The position numbers and the translations under genes were made by a program. From an uncultured Bacteroidales bacterium (GTDB taxonomy: Bacteria; Bacteroidota; Bacteroidia; Bacteroidales; UBA932), in NCBI GenBank assembly GCA_900316955.1, contig ONEX01000025.1:1-37729 (forward strand): a DNA stretch of 37,729 bases, written 5' to 3'. The notes under the pieces were generated by a model, which was not told where the DNA came from, did no database searches, and saw only the letters and a program-made list of their open reading frames with translations. Shown piece after piece: positions 15,687 through 24,078 of this stretch (position 1 is the stretch's first letter; the number at the start of each line of letters is the position of its first letter).

Positions 15687-17243
15687 CTATTCGAAGTAAA
15701 TGATCTGGTCGTCGGCCGAGGCGAGGATGCGGCGGATGGCCGCGCTCTCCCGTCGGCGGACGCTCAGGACGGATTTGAAACCGAGGGACTGGATGGTGAT
15801 GAGCGGGGTCATCGCCACCATGGACACGACGCCGAACGCGAAATCCAGCACCGCGGATTCCCCCTGCAGGGTGCAGCAGGCGCCGATCACCAGCGGGAGG
15901 ATGAAGCTTGAGGTGAGCGGGCCGCTGGCGACGCCGCCGGAGTCGAAGGCGATGGCGGTGTACAGCCGGGGCACGAAGAAGGACAGCCCGAGCGAGATCA
16001 GGTAGCCCGGGATGAGGTAATACAGGAGCGAGAACCCGAAGCGGACGCGCAGGACCGACAGGCCGATGGACACGCCCACGCCGATGGACAGGGCCAGCAT
16101 CATCTGCCGCCGGGTCACCTCGCCGCCGGTGATTTCCTCGACCTGGTTGTTCAGGACGTGGACGGCCGGCTCCGCGAGGACGACGACCATGCCCAGCACG
16201 AAGGCGAAGATGACCAGGAGCTTAGGGCTGTAGGCCGCGAGCTGGGTGCCGATCTTGAAGCCGATGGGCATGAAGGCCATGGAGACTGCGGCCAGGAAGA
16301 GGACGAGGCCGACGAACGTATAGACGATGCCGAACAGGATCTGGATGATCTTGGTCCGGGGGAGTTTCAGCACGGCCGCCTGGAGGATGAAGAAGAACAC
16401 GACCACCAGGAGGAGGGATTTGACCACGTCCACGGCCATCTCCCCGAACAGGTGCCAGACGCCGCCTTCCAGGACCGTGTCCATGGAATAGTCCGGGATG
16501 GCGAAGGACAGGTCGCCGGATGCGGTGAGGGAGAGGAGCAGGACGGCGGCGATGGGACCGACCGAGCACAGGGCGATCAGGCCGAAGCTGTTCTCGCCGG
16601 CGTTCCGGCCGCCCACCGTCAGGGCGATGCCCACACCGAGGGCCATGATGAAGGGAACCGTGATGGGGCCGGTGGTCACGCCGCCGGAATCGAAGGAGAG
16701 CGGCAGGAAAGACCCCTTTCCGCTGTCGATCAGGATGGCCGCCAGGCAGAACAGCACCATGTAGAAGAACAGCAGGATGCTGGTCAAGTCGCTGTGGAAC
16801 AGGATCTTGATGACGGCGATGAGCAGGAAGAGGCCCACGCCCAGGCCCACGGCCCCGATGAGGACCGTCCCGTTCATGACGGCGCCCACCTGGCCGGCCA
16901 GGACCGAGAGGTCCGGCTCCGCCACCGTAATGAGGAGGCCCATCACGAAGCAGACACTGAGCAGCACGCCCAGTTTCTTGGATTTGGTGAGGCCTTCGCC
17001 GATGTGCTGCCCCATCGGGGTCATCGCCATGTCGGCGCCCAGGTTGAAGAGGCTGATGCCGGCGATCAGCAGGAGGGCGGCGCCGGCGAAGACAAGGAGC
17101 TCGTGCCGGGAGATGTCCACCCAGGGAGTGATGGCGAGCAGGAATACCAGCAGGCTGACCGGTACGACGGAAAACAGGGACTCCTTGAGTTTTTCCCGCA
17201 AAGATTTCCAGAGGTCCCGAAAGATGGCAGAAGCGTTTCCCAT
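15687..17243 (-). CDS. Duplicated DUF1538 membrane protein, putative PII-regulated transporter
   Basis: A 518-residue polytopic inner-membrane protein made of two homologous halves. FDSGGVTTGP (about 184-193) in the first half corresponds to FDSGGVASGP (about 428-437) in the second. AEPDLSVLAGQV (about 110-121) corresponds to AEPAVHVLNNQV (about 353-364). This is the DUF1538 family, whose transport function is, to my knowledge, not established. Internal duplication with paired short conserved motifs in membrane regions resembles secondary transporters with inverted repeats. The first gene of a five-gene operon, it is followed by two PII-like genes. The likely start is ATG 17243, which lies only 4 bases beyond the -7 box and implies a leaderless message; a start 24 codons upstream would lie before that promoter. 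Confidence 0.78.
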   Translation of the reverse strand: MGNASAIFRDLWKSLREKLKESLFSVVPVSLLVFLLAITPWVDISRHELLVFAGAALLLIAGISLFNLGADMAMTPMGQHIGEGLTKSKKLGVLLSVCFVMGLLITVAEPDLSVLAGQVGAVMNGTVLIGAVGLGVGLFLLIAVIKILFHSDLTSILLFFYMVLFCLAAILIDSGKGSFLPLSFDSGGVTTGPITVPFIMALGVGIALTVGGRNAGENSFGLIALCSVGPIAAVLLLSLTASGDLSFAIPDYSMDTVLEGGVWHLFGEMAVDVVKSLLLVVVFFFILQAAVLKLPRTKIIQILFGIVYTFVGLVLFLAAVSMAFMPIGFKIGTQLAAYSPKLLVIFAFVLGMVVVLAEPAVHVLNNQVEEITGGEVTRRQMMLALSIGVGVSIGLSVLRVRFGFSLLYYLIPGYLISLGLSFFVPRLYTAIAFDSGGVASGPLTSSFILPLVIGACCTLQGESAVLDFAFGVVSMVAMTPLITIQSLGFKSVLSVRRRESAAIRRILASADDQIIYFE

Positions 17244-17247
17244 ACCG

Positions 17248-17255
17248 CAAATATA
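17248..17255 (-). promoter_or_regulatory. Bacteroidota -7 box for the DUF1538 operon
   Basis: TATATTTG on the minus strand. Only 4 bases separate it from the DUF1538 ATG, so transcription would start at or next to the start codon. No -33 TTG is seen. Confidence 0.5.
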
Positions 17256-17300
17256 GCAAAATCCTCCCTTATCCCGAAGATAACCTGCCCGGTTTTTTAC

Positions 17301-17308
17301 TATATTTG
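17301..17308 (+). promoter_or_regulatory. Bacteroidota -7 box for the AraC regulator gene
   Basis: TATATTTG, 22 bases before the ATG at 17331. Divergent from the DUF1538 promoter about 45 bases away, so the regulator could control both directions (inference). Confidence 0.55.
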
Positions 17309-17330
17309 TATTCACTAACTACACGATTCC

Positions 17331-18146
17331 ATGAAAAGAGTCATTCCATATTGGGAAAGAAAGGACGAATGGGCCCGGCAAGGTATTTTTATCAAGCGGG
17401 TAGAGTCAAGTCTTCCTGTGGAAGCGACGGAAATCCCGCGTACCACGTTGCCGTACTTCGCTTTTCTGTTCCTGCTGGAAGGGGAAATACTCGCGGACGT
17501 GGACGGCGAGCAGTGCCTTTGCCGGGGTGGCCAGTTGCTGGTGGTTCCGGCAAACGTTCCTTTCTCCGTCCATCATTATACCGACATCGTGGGCTATACG
17601 GGCGGTTTTATCCCGTCTGCCCTCCGAGACATGTCCTATTCCTTCCTGACCTCCGGAAAGCCGATTTTGCGCACCTACTGGTTTGACAGCGCCACCTTCG
17701 TCGCCCAGGTGATGGACCGGATGGTCGCCGCCTTCGCCCGCGGAGACACCGGGTATCTCATCCGCGCGTTCGACCTGATCCTCTATTCGATTCCGTCTCC
17801 CGGCGAGGCCAAGGCCAATCCGCTCGTGAACCGGTTTTTCGAAATGCTGTTCGACCGCAGCCAGGTGCTCGGTTCCGTATCGGGCTATGCGCAGCGCCTG
17901 GGCATCTCGCCCAGCTACCTGAACAAGCTCGTCCGCACCCAGACCCGCCACAGCGCCATGGACTGGGTGGAGATCTCCCGGGTCAACTGGGCCAAGTCCC
18001 TGCTCAAGGACAGCGACATGTCCGTCGGCGAGGTGTCCGTCGCCATCGGCGTGGACGACCCCTCCTATTTCACGCGCTTTTTCCGCAAGAGCACGGGCAT
18101 GACCCCCTCCGAGTTCCGCCACCGAATGGTGCGGAACCGGAAATAA
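17331..18146 (+). CDS. AraC-family transcriptional regulator
   Basis: A 271-residue cytoplasmic regulator. The N-terminal half (about 1-140) has a cupin-like pattern with LLEGEILADVDGEQCLCRGGQLLVVPANVPFSVHHY, typical of an effector-binding AraC domain. The C-terminal 100 residues hold the two helix-turn-helix motifs: SGYAQRLGISPSYLNKLVR, then VGEVSVAIGVDDPSYFTRFF with the terminal GMTPSEFRHR. The ligand is unknown. It is divergent from the DUF1538 operon with about 87 bases between the starts, a usual arrangement for local control. Only 2 bases separate its stop from that of the convergent amidase gene. Confidence 0.88.
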   Translation: MKRVIPYWERKDEWARQGIFIKRVESSLPVEATEIPRTTLPYFAFLFLLEGEILADVDGEQCLCRGGQLLVVPANVPFSVHHYTDIVGYTGGFIPSALRDMSYSFLTSGKPILRTYWFDSATFVAQVMDRMVAAFARGDTGYLIRAFDLILYSIPSPGEAKANPLVNRFFEMLFDRSQVLGSVSGYAQRLGISPSYLNKLVRTQTRHSAMDWVEISRVNWAKSLLKDSDMSVGEVSVAIGVDDPSYFTRFFRKSTGMTPSEFRHRMVRNRK

Positions 18147-18148
18147 TC

Positions 18149-21127
18149 CTATTTCACCAGGAATCCCATCGAGGTCAGGAGCACCGCTTCCAGGGCCCCT
18201 TCCGTCGTGAGCGCCTCCAGCGGGAAGCCGTAGGCGACGACCCGGTGCGTGCCGTCGTCGAAGACGGTGGCCGCCGGGATGTCCGTCCCGGCATAGCGGA
18301 GGAAGGTTTGCGCCTTTTCGCTGGCTGGCTCGATTCCGTCCGGATTCTCGACGCGGTAGTAATGCTCGTCGAACAGGCGGTTGTACTTCATCGGGTCGCT
18401 GAGCTGGACGGGCGCGCCCGGTTTCGGGACGATGCTTCCCGTCACGTCCCCGAAGTTAGTGACCCACTTGTAGCCGAGGACTTCCTGGATGAAGGCCCGC
18501 GTCTGCTCAGCATTCTTGATTGGGTAGGTCCCGGGATAGACCTGGTCCCAGGCGTCCGTGCCGATGTAAGCGCCCGCAACGAGGATGGAGCCGCCCCCTC
18601 CGGCATATTTCCGGAGCGCGTCCTGCATCGGGGCGGGGAAGACGGTGTACCGGTCAGGAACGGCGCCGCGGCCGATCCGGGTGGTGACCTGCTTCCCGCA
18701 GATAAGGTCGACCGCCGCATAGGGTGAAGCGTCCATCGACGGGAAGTAGTCCGCGCTCACGGAGCAGAAGGCGTATCCGGCGTTCAGCAGGATGCGACCG
18801 TGCAGGGCGGGGTAGTCGAAGGTGTTGCCCGCGATGACCCGTCCGCCGCGGTTGGTATACGACCCGCCGAAACCGGGATTGTCGTCGTCGGTCCAGGCCT
18901 TCGTCCGGTCGAACTGGTTCATCTCCCCGATGAAATTGATCTCCCGGATGAACGGCACGCCGCTGTCGATGTTGTCCATGAAACCGCCGTAGTTGGGGGT
19001 GTCGAACCAGGCGGGCGCGGAGATGCGGGTGAAGTTGTTGACGATGAGGACCGTCCTGGCGTCCTCGCCGGGCGTGCCGACGGCCAGCGTCTCGGACGGG
19101 AAGCTCTTGCCGCCGTCGTTGAAGGCGACGATGCGGAAACTGTACATCCGTCCCCGGCGGATCGGGACGGTCACGGACAGCCGTTTCCCGTCCTTCGTGA
19201 CGTCCTCCAGCCGGACGCCGTTGTCGAAGGCGCCGTCATCCTCGCGGGTATAGAGGATATAGCCCTTCGGCGACGCCGTGGGCTCGTCGGGATCCTTCGC
19301 GTCTTCCCAGCTCAACACGGCCTTCCCGTCCTGGAGGACGGCCGCGAAGGCCTTGACCGGCAGCGGCTGGACCGCGTAGGAGCAGCCGTACCGGGCGCTC
19401 AGGTACTTGAGGATGCCCTTGTACACGGACCGGGACACCGAGAAGCGGAACGACGGGTCCAGGCCGTATTTCATGTCGGCGAAATTCTGGTGGGACAGCA
19501 GTTCCAGGAGCATCGCCGGGACGGAAGTCGTCCGAGATTCGCTGTAGGAGCGGTCCCAGGTCTGGCGCCGGGACCACTTGGGCTCGAACTCTTTCCGGAT
19601 GTCCTCGACGACCTGCGTCTGCACGAAGTCGGTGAGGAGGCGTCCGTTCATGCGGGACTCGCCGTTCGGAAGCTCGTCCTTGTTGTCGGCCAGGAGGGTG
19701 TAGATGCCCAGGGTGCCGATGATGGAGTCGTTCTGGGTGACGCCCGCGTCGCTGTGGAAGGCGAAGGAAAGGTCGAAGGGCACCCTCCGGCCGCTCATCT
19801 CGGGGTTGACGCGCGATCCGCCGGTGAGGTGGGTGACCCACTTGCCGCGGCCCGCGAAATCCCGGGTGTAGTCGTCCTCCCAGTCGTCGAACAGGTGGGT
19901 GTCGATGCCGTACCACTGCATGCTGTACAGGGCGCCTTCCGCGAAAGCGGGATAGCCCGACACTTCGCCGCCGCGCTCGATCTTGCCGATGCCGCCGCCG
20001 AATTTCACGGCGTCGGCGCTCACGAGGCCGGCGGCCGTGCTCTGGTTCGTCAGGCGGACGAATCCCTCGTCCCCCTTGTCGAACGTGAAGGTCCCGAGAT
20101 AGACCCAGGTGCTCCCGGCCATGCGCTGGTTCACGTGGAACTCGCTCTCGCCGCCCAGGTGATGGACCGTATAGACGGCGTCCGTGGTGCTGTTGGCGAA
20201 GGAGCGGTAGGAGACATAGACGGCGTATTCGCCCCGCTCCGGAATCTCCGGCCGCCAGGTGGCGGACGCCTTCGGATGCGACTCCTCGCCGGTCACGGTC
20301 TCGCACATCCGGGCCGTGCCCGCCTCGAACGGGTTCTCGTAGATGCTGTACACGGGCTTGGTGTCGGCAAAGCCGGGGCCGGCTTCGCTCCAGGCGCCGG
20401 ATTCCTTGTAATGGCCGGCGCGGCGCATCTTCCCGGTGCGCTCGCCGTGGAAGGACGGGTCGTTGTCACAGATGACTTCCCAGCTCTGGACATCCCGTTC
20501 CCGCGGGGTCATTACGCAGGCGCCGGCGTTCTCCAGCATCGGGATGAGGAAGGGGAGGACATAGCTCTGGGTGTACAGGTCCTCCACGGTGCGGAAGGTG
20601 GCGGCCCGCTGCCATTCCCAGCGTTCGGTCTTGGCTTCATAGTAGCGGCCGTGGCTCTGCCAGAGGGCGATATGCCGGCCGGAAAGCCCCCGGGACCAGC
20701 GCTCGTCGGTCCGGACGAGGGGCGACTTGGCGCGCGGATCGCCCGTCCGGAGCGCCGTCTCGGCCGGCTTCCCGCTGGCCGTCAGCGCGGGCATGGGCAG
20801 TTTGGTCAGGTCGTTCTTGTCGGCAAAGATGTTCCCCAGGGCGAAAGCCCGGTAATTGGCCGGGAACAGGTCCAGGAGCTCTTTCCGGAACCATTCCACG
20901 TCCTCCGTCCGCCAGGGATAGTCTCCGAGCTCCTTGCTGAAATGGAAGTCCAGTGTCGTTCCCCGCTTGGTCACCTTGCTCACTTTCAGGAAAGAGTCCA
21001 CGGTGGTCCGCCGGTGGAGGCGGGCCCGCAGGGAGTCGGTGGCCACGCGGAACTCCCGGGCAGTCTGGGCGGGGAGGGCGAGGCCGGAAAGGAGGAGGGC
21101 GGCGAGGAGGAGGAACTTGCGCATCAT
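18149..21127 (-). CDS. Secreted golvesin-domain protein with split Amidase_3-like catalytic core
   Basis: A 992-residue secreted protein with a signal peptide (about 1-20, LALPAQT). It resembles the Bacteroides proteins often labelled xanthan lyase or N-acetylmuramoyl-L-alanine amidase. I read an Amidase_3-like zinc site in pieces: His159 (WQSHG), Glu182 (TVEDLY), His458 (SFAFHSDAG) and Glu542 (MLLELLSHQNFAD), the last like the catalytic Glu strand. The long gap between Glu182 and His458 is filled by a golvesin C-terminal-like beta domain (about 255-378). A fibronectin III-like domain follows (about 595-685), then a C-terminal alpha/beta region (690-992) I do not recognise. Cell-wall cleavage is likely but unproven. 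The start overlaps the VanZ-like stop by 4 bases. Confidence 0.72.
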   Translation of the reverse strand: MMRKFLLLAALLLSGLALPAQTAREFRVATDSLRARLHRRTTVDSFLKVSKVTKRGTTLDFHFSKELGDYPWRTEDVEWFRKELLDLFPANYRAFALGNIFADKNDLTKLPMPALTASGKPAETALRTGDPRAKSPLVRTDERWSRGLSGRHIALWQSHGRYYEAKTERWEWQRAATFRTVEDLYTQSYVLPFLIPMLENAGACVMTPRERDVQSWEVICDNDPSFHGERTGKMRRAGHYKESGAWSEAGPGFADTKPVYSIYENPFEAGTARMCETVTGEESHPKASATWRPEIPERGEYAVYVSYRSFANSTTDAVYTVHHLGGESEFHVNQRMAGSTWVYLGTFTFDKGDEGFVRLTNQSTAAGLVSADAVKFGGGIGKIERGGEVSGYPAFAEGALYSMQWYGIDTHLFDDWEDDYTRDFAGRGKWVTHLTGGSRVNPEMSGRRVPFDLSFAFHSDAGVTQNDSIIGTLGIYTLLADNKDELPNGESRMNGRLLTDFVQTQVVEDIRKEFEPKWSRRQTWDRSYSESRTTSVPAMLLELLSHQNFADMKYGLDPSFRFSVSRSVYKGILKYLSARYGCSYAVQPLPVKAFAAVLQDGKAVLSWEDAKDPDEPTASPKGYILYTREDDGAFDNGVRLEDVTKDGKRLSVTVPIRRGRMYSFRIVAFNDGGKSFPSETLAVGTPGEDARTVLIVNNFTRISAPAWFDTPNYGGFMDNIDSGVPFIREINFIGEMNQFDRTKAWTDDDNPGFGGSYTNRGGRVIAGNTFDYPALHGRILLNAGYAFCSVSADYFPSMDASPYAAVDLICGKQVTTRIGRGAVPDRYTVFPAPMQDALRKYAGGGGSILVAGAYIGTDAWDQVYPGTYPIKNAEQTRAFIQEVLGYKWVTNFGDVTGSIVPKPGAPVQLSDPMKYNRLFDEHYYRVENPDGIEPASEKAQTFLRYAGTDIPAATVFDDGTHRVVAYGFPLEALTTEGALEAVLLTSMGFLVK

Positions 21128-21522
21128 TTTCTTTTCTGGACGAGGATGAGGATCAGGACGAGGACCGAGCTGAGCAGGAGGGCGAAGGCGTCCGCCCGGA
21201 AATCGGCGGGGTCGCCGGACCGGTAGGGGAGCCGCGACTGGACCAGTTCGGTCAACGCGGCGAAGGCGCAGCCGCAGAGGAGCGCGGCAGCCGTCCAGAG
21301 GACGGACGCCCGGCGCTTTCCGCGGTAGCGGTCGAAAGCCAGGTACGTGAGGACCGGGAACGGGAAGAACATCAGGAAATGGACGATCTTGTCCATGGGA
21401 ATGCCCAAAAGGGACTTCGGCACGTCCTCAGACTCCGGGAAACGGGCGAAGCACAGGACGGCCACGGCGACGAGGTACAGCCCGAACAGGATCCGGGCCC
21501 ATTGGAGCTGCCGGCGCGTCAT
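21124..21522 (-). CDS. VanZ-like membrane protein
   Basis: A 132-residue membrane protein with about four helices. It shows the VanZ family pattern: MDKIVHFLMFFPFPVLTYLAF (first 20 residues from Met diagnostic) after the first loop, and ELVQSRLPYRSGDPADFRAD before the last helix. VanZ in enterococci gives low-level teicoplanin resistance, but the family is broad and its biochemical role is not settled. Both ends overlap neighbours by 4 bases (ATGA), so it is translationally coupled between the CBM9-like and amidase genes. This places it in an envelope-related operon. Confidence 0.8.
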   Translation of the reverse strand: MTRRQLQWARILFGLYLVAVAVLCFARFPESEDVPKSLLGIPMDKIVHFLMFFPFPVLTYLAFDRYRGKRRASVLWTAAALLCGCAFAALTELVQSRLPYRSGDPADFRADAFALLLSSVLVLILILVQKRK

Positions 21523-22154
21523 CTCAGGATCAGTTCCCCGAAGAACTCCGGGCGGTGGAAGTCCGGGGAGGGGGTTCCCACCGGGTTCCAGCTCAGGAAA
21601 TGCGGATGGGCGGTCTTGTCACCGCACTTGTAGAAGTTCGCGCGCAGTTTCTCCGGAAGGTTCTCCGGGTCCGCGCCCACGAGCTCGAACGGGATCAGCA
21701 CCGTCACGCGCCAGTCCCAGATGCCGCCGGCGTACTCCTGCGGCCCCTCGAACCGGGCGATGCGGAGGATTTCCTCCATCTCCTCGGCGGGACGCTTCAC
21801 GCGGCCCTCGCGGCCGGGACCCTTCGCCGCGAGAATCTTGCCGATGGGGTTGATCTCGAAGTTGTAGTATTCGCTTCCGTCGGGATTCTCGATGAAAACC
21901 TCCACGCAGCTGTCCTCCCACTGGGAGCCGTTGTCCTCCGTGTTCAGGGCGCGGAGGTCCAGGCCGCTCACGCGGAAGTCCACGACGAGGGCGTCCTCGG
22001 TGCGGGCGATGCGGCCGGCGCACAGCGGCGCGTAGGGGAATGCGGCGGGCCAGTTCACCTGGTCCACCTGGAAACGGGCGCCTTCCAGCTCGAGGGCGGT
22101 GTCCAGGTCGACTTCCTCGAAATCGGCGATGAAGGGAACTTGTATCTGTCTCAT
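21519..22154 (-). CDS. CBM9-like carbohydrate-binding family protein
   Basis: A 211-residue protein without an obvious signal peptide. It matches the carbohydrate-binding family 9-like group of Bacteroidota: WEDSCVEVFIENPDGSEYYNFEINPIG, a GGIWDWRVTVLIPFELVG strand pair, and the terminal HFLSWNPVGTPSPDFHRPEFFGEL are the recognisable elements. Members have a beta-sandwich fold and are presumed glycan binders, but function is not established. It sits between the ABC exporter and the VanZ-like gene, with ATGA overlaps at both ends. Confidence 0.78.
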   Translation of the reverse strand: MRQIQVPFIADFEEVDLDTALELEGARFQVDQVNWPAAFPYAPLCAGRIARTEDALVVDFRVSGLDLRALNTEDNGSQWEDSCVEVFIENPDGSEYYNFEINPIGKILAAKGPGREGRVKRPAEEMEEILRIARFEGPQEYAGGIWDWRVTVLIPFELVGADPENLPEKLRANFYKCGDKTAHPHFLSWNPVGTPSPDFHRPEFFGELILR

Positions 22155-24001
22155 AGGGCTTGCATGTCGTTGAGTTTCTTGTAATAGCCGTCCAGGGCGA
22201 TGAGCTCCTCGTGCCGGCCGCGCTCGACGACCTGCCCCTCGTGCATGACGATGATCTCGTCGGCGTTCTTGATGGTCGACAGGCGGTGCGCGATGGCGAT
22301 GGTGGTGCGGCTGGACATCAGGCGGTCCAGGGCGTCCTGCACGATGCGTTCGGATTCGGTGTCCAGCGAGGCCGTGGCCTCGTCCAGGATCAGGATCGGC
22401 GGGTTCTTGAGGATGGCGCGGGCGATGGAGAGGCGCTGGCGCTGGCCGCCGGAGAGCTTCGTCCCGCGGTCGCCGATGTTGGTGTCATAGCCTTCGGGCT
22501 TCTCCATGATGAAGTCATGGGCATTGGCGATCCTGGCGGCGGCGACGACCTCCTCCCGGGTGGCCCCTTCCACGCCGAAGGCGATGTTGTTGAAGATGGT
22601 GTCGTTGAACAGGATCGGGTCCTGGTTCACGTTGCCCATCAGGGCGCGGAGGTCCTTGATCCGCAGGTCCTTGACATCCTTCCCGTCGATGGTGATGCGG
22701 CCGCCGTCGGCGTCGTAGAAGCGGGGGATGAGGTCCACGAGCGTGGATTTCCCGGCGCCGGATTCGCCCACGATGGCGACCATCTTGCCGCGGGGAATCT
22801 CCAGGTCCACGCCCTTGAGGATCTGCCGTCCGCCTTCGTAGGAGAAGGTGACGCCCTCGAAGGCGATCTTGTCCTTGAACTCTTTGATCTCCAAGGGGTT
22901 CTCTTTCTCCGTGATGGGGTTCTCGGCCTCCAGGATGCGGTTGATGCGCTCCATCGACGCGAGGCCCTTCGGGATGCCGTAGGTGGCGCGGGAGAGTTCC
23001 TTGATGGGCTCGATCACGGAGTACAGGATGATCATGAAGAAGATGAACTGGGAGGCGTCCATGAAGGTGCCGCCGAACAGGCCCTTCCCCCGGATGATGA
23101 GGTAGCCGCCGAAGGCGAGGACCGCCATGATCATCACCGTCCCGAGGAACTCGCTCACGGGATGGGCCGATGCCTGCCGGGTGTTCACCCGGTTCACCTT
23201 CCGCCGCATCCGGTCGGTGACGGAATCGAAACGGGAGGACATCTTCTTCTCGGCGTTGAAGGCCTTGACGATGCGCAGGCCGCCGAGGGTCTCCTCCACC
23301 TGGGACATCGTGTCGCTCCAGAGGGTCTGCGCCTCCAGGGACTGCCGCTTGAGCTGCTTGCCGATCACGCCCATGATCCAGATGAAGGCCGGGACGAAGG
23401 TGAACATCACCAGCATCATCTCCGGGCTCAGGAAGATGAGGATCCCGAAATAGAACAGGATCAGGATCGGGTCCTTGATGAGCATCTCGATGGAGGCCGT
23501 GATGGAGTTCTCCACCTCGTTCACGTCGCCGCTCATCCGGGCGATGATGTCGCCCTTGCGCTCCTGGGAGAAGAAGCCGATAGGGAGGGCGAGGATCTTG
23601 TTGTAGATGCGGTTCCGGATATCCTTGACGATGCCGGTGCGGATCGGGATCATCACGGCCGCGGACCCGAAGTAGCAGGAGGTCTTGAGGGCCGTGAAGA
23701 AGATCATGATGAGGCACAGCAGGAGGAGCGCCGTCACGGCGCCGTGGCTGGCCGAGAAGTCGGAAACGAGCCAGTAGGCGTTGTTCACGAGGATGTCCTT
23801 GAATTTCATGCCTTCCGTTCCCCAGGGGATGAAGGCGTATTCCATCGTGTCCACCTTGAACAGGATGTTCAGGAGCGGGACGATGACCGCGAAGGAGAAG
23901 ATGTTGAAGATGGCGGACAGCATGTTCAGGACCACCGCCCCGGCCAGGTAGCCCTTGTACGGGGAGGCGTACTGTCTCATCATCTTGAAAAAGTCATGCA
24001 T
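22151..24001 (-). CDS. MsbA-like ABC exporter (fused permease and ATPase)
   Basis: A 616-residue half-transporter that should work as a homodimer in the inner membrane. Six helices form the N-terminal exporter domain (about 15-345). The nucleotide-binding domain has Walker A GESGAGKST (about 411-419), signature LSGGQRQRLS (about 513), Walker B ILILDEATASLD (about 535) and the H-loop IAHRLST. Closest in type to MsbA and related lipid or peptide exporters; the lipid A core flippase role is plausible but not proven. The start at 24001 (MHDFFKMM) is preferred because a longer frame reaches into the promoter. It is the first gene of a four-gene operon with a consensus promoter at 24030-24060. Confidence 0.88.
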   Translation of the reverse strand: MHDFFKMMRQYASPYKGYLAGAVVLNMLSAIFNIFSFAVIVPLLNILFKVDTMEYAFIPWGTEGMKFKDILVNNAYWLVSDFSASHGAVTALLLLCLIMIFFTALKTSCYFGSAAVMIPIRTGIVKDIRNRIYNKILALPIGFFSQERKGDIIARMSGDVNEVENSITASIEMLIKDPILILFYFGILIFLSPEMMLVMFTFVPAFIWIMGVIGKQLKRQSLEAQTLWSDTMSQVEETLGGLRIVKAFNAEKKMSSRFDSVTDRMRRKVNRVNTRQASAHPVSEFLGTVMIMAVLAFGGYLIIRGKGLFGGTFMDASQFIFFMIILYSVIEPIKELSRATYGIPKGLASMERINRILEAENPITEKENPLEIKEFKDKIAFEGVTFSYEGGRQILKGVDLEIPRGKMVAIVGESGAGKSTLVDLIPRFYDADGGRITIDGKDVKDLRIKDLRALMGNVNQDPILFNDTIFNNIAFGVEGATREEVVAAARIANAHDFIMEKPEGYDTNIGDRGTKLSGGQRQRLSIARAILKNPPILILDEATASLDTESERIVQDALDRLMSSRTTIAIAHRLSTIKNADEIIVMHEGQVVERGRHEELIALDGYYKKLNDMQAL

Positions 24002-24029
24002 GCGCAGGCGCGTTAAGAAGATTAACTTA

Positions 24030-24060
24030 CAAAAATAAAGCATTTTCGCTATCTTTGCAA
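24030..24060 (-). promoter_or_regulatory. Promoter of the ABC exporter operon, -33 and -7
   Basis: On the minus strand, TTG (24060-24058) is followed after 20 bases by TATTTTTG (24037-24030), the full Bacteroidota arrangement. The box is 28 bases upstream of the ATG at 24001. It overlaps the opposing -7 box at 24050-24057. Confidence 0.75.
24050..24057 (+). promoter_or_regulatory. Bacteroidota -7 box for the GT2-like gene
   Basis: TATCTTTG, 21 bases before the ATG at 24079. It lies within the -33 to -7 region of the opposing exporter promoter, so the two cannot easily be occupied at once. Confidence 0.6.
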
Positions 24061-24078
24061 GGATAAACCCACACGCTT

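Noticed and set aside
18800-21226. Frame of about 800 codons antisense to the amidase gene
   Set aside because: Low-complexity Gly/Val/Arg-rich translation; the opposite strand encodes signal peptide, golvesin and amidase motifs.
22160-24016. Frame of about 600 codons antisense to the ABC exporter
   Set aside because: His/Asp-rich composition without motifs; the true gene has all ABC signatures on the minus strand.
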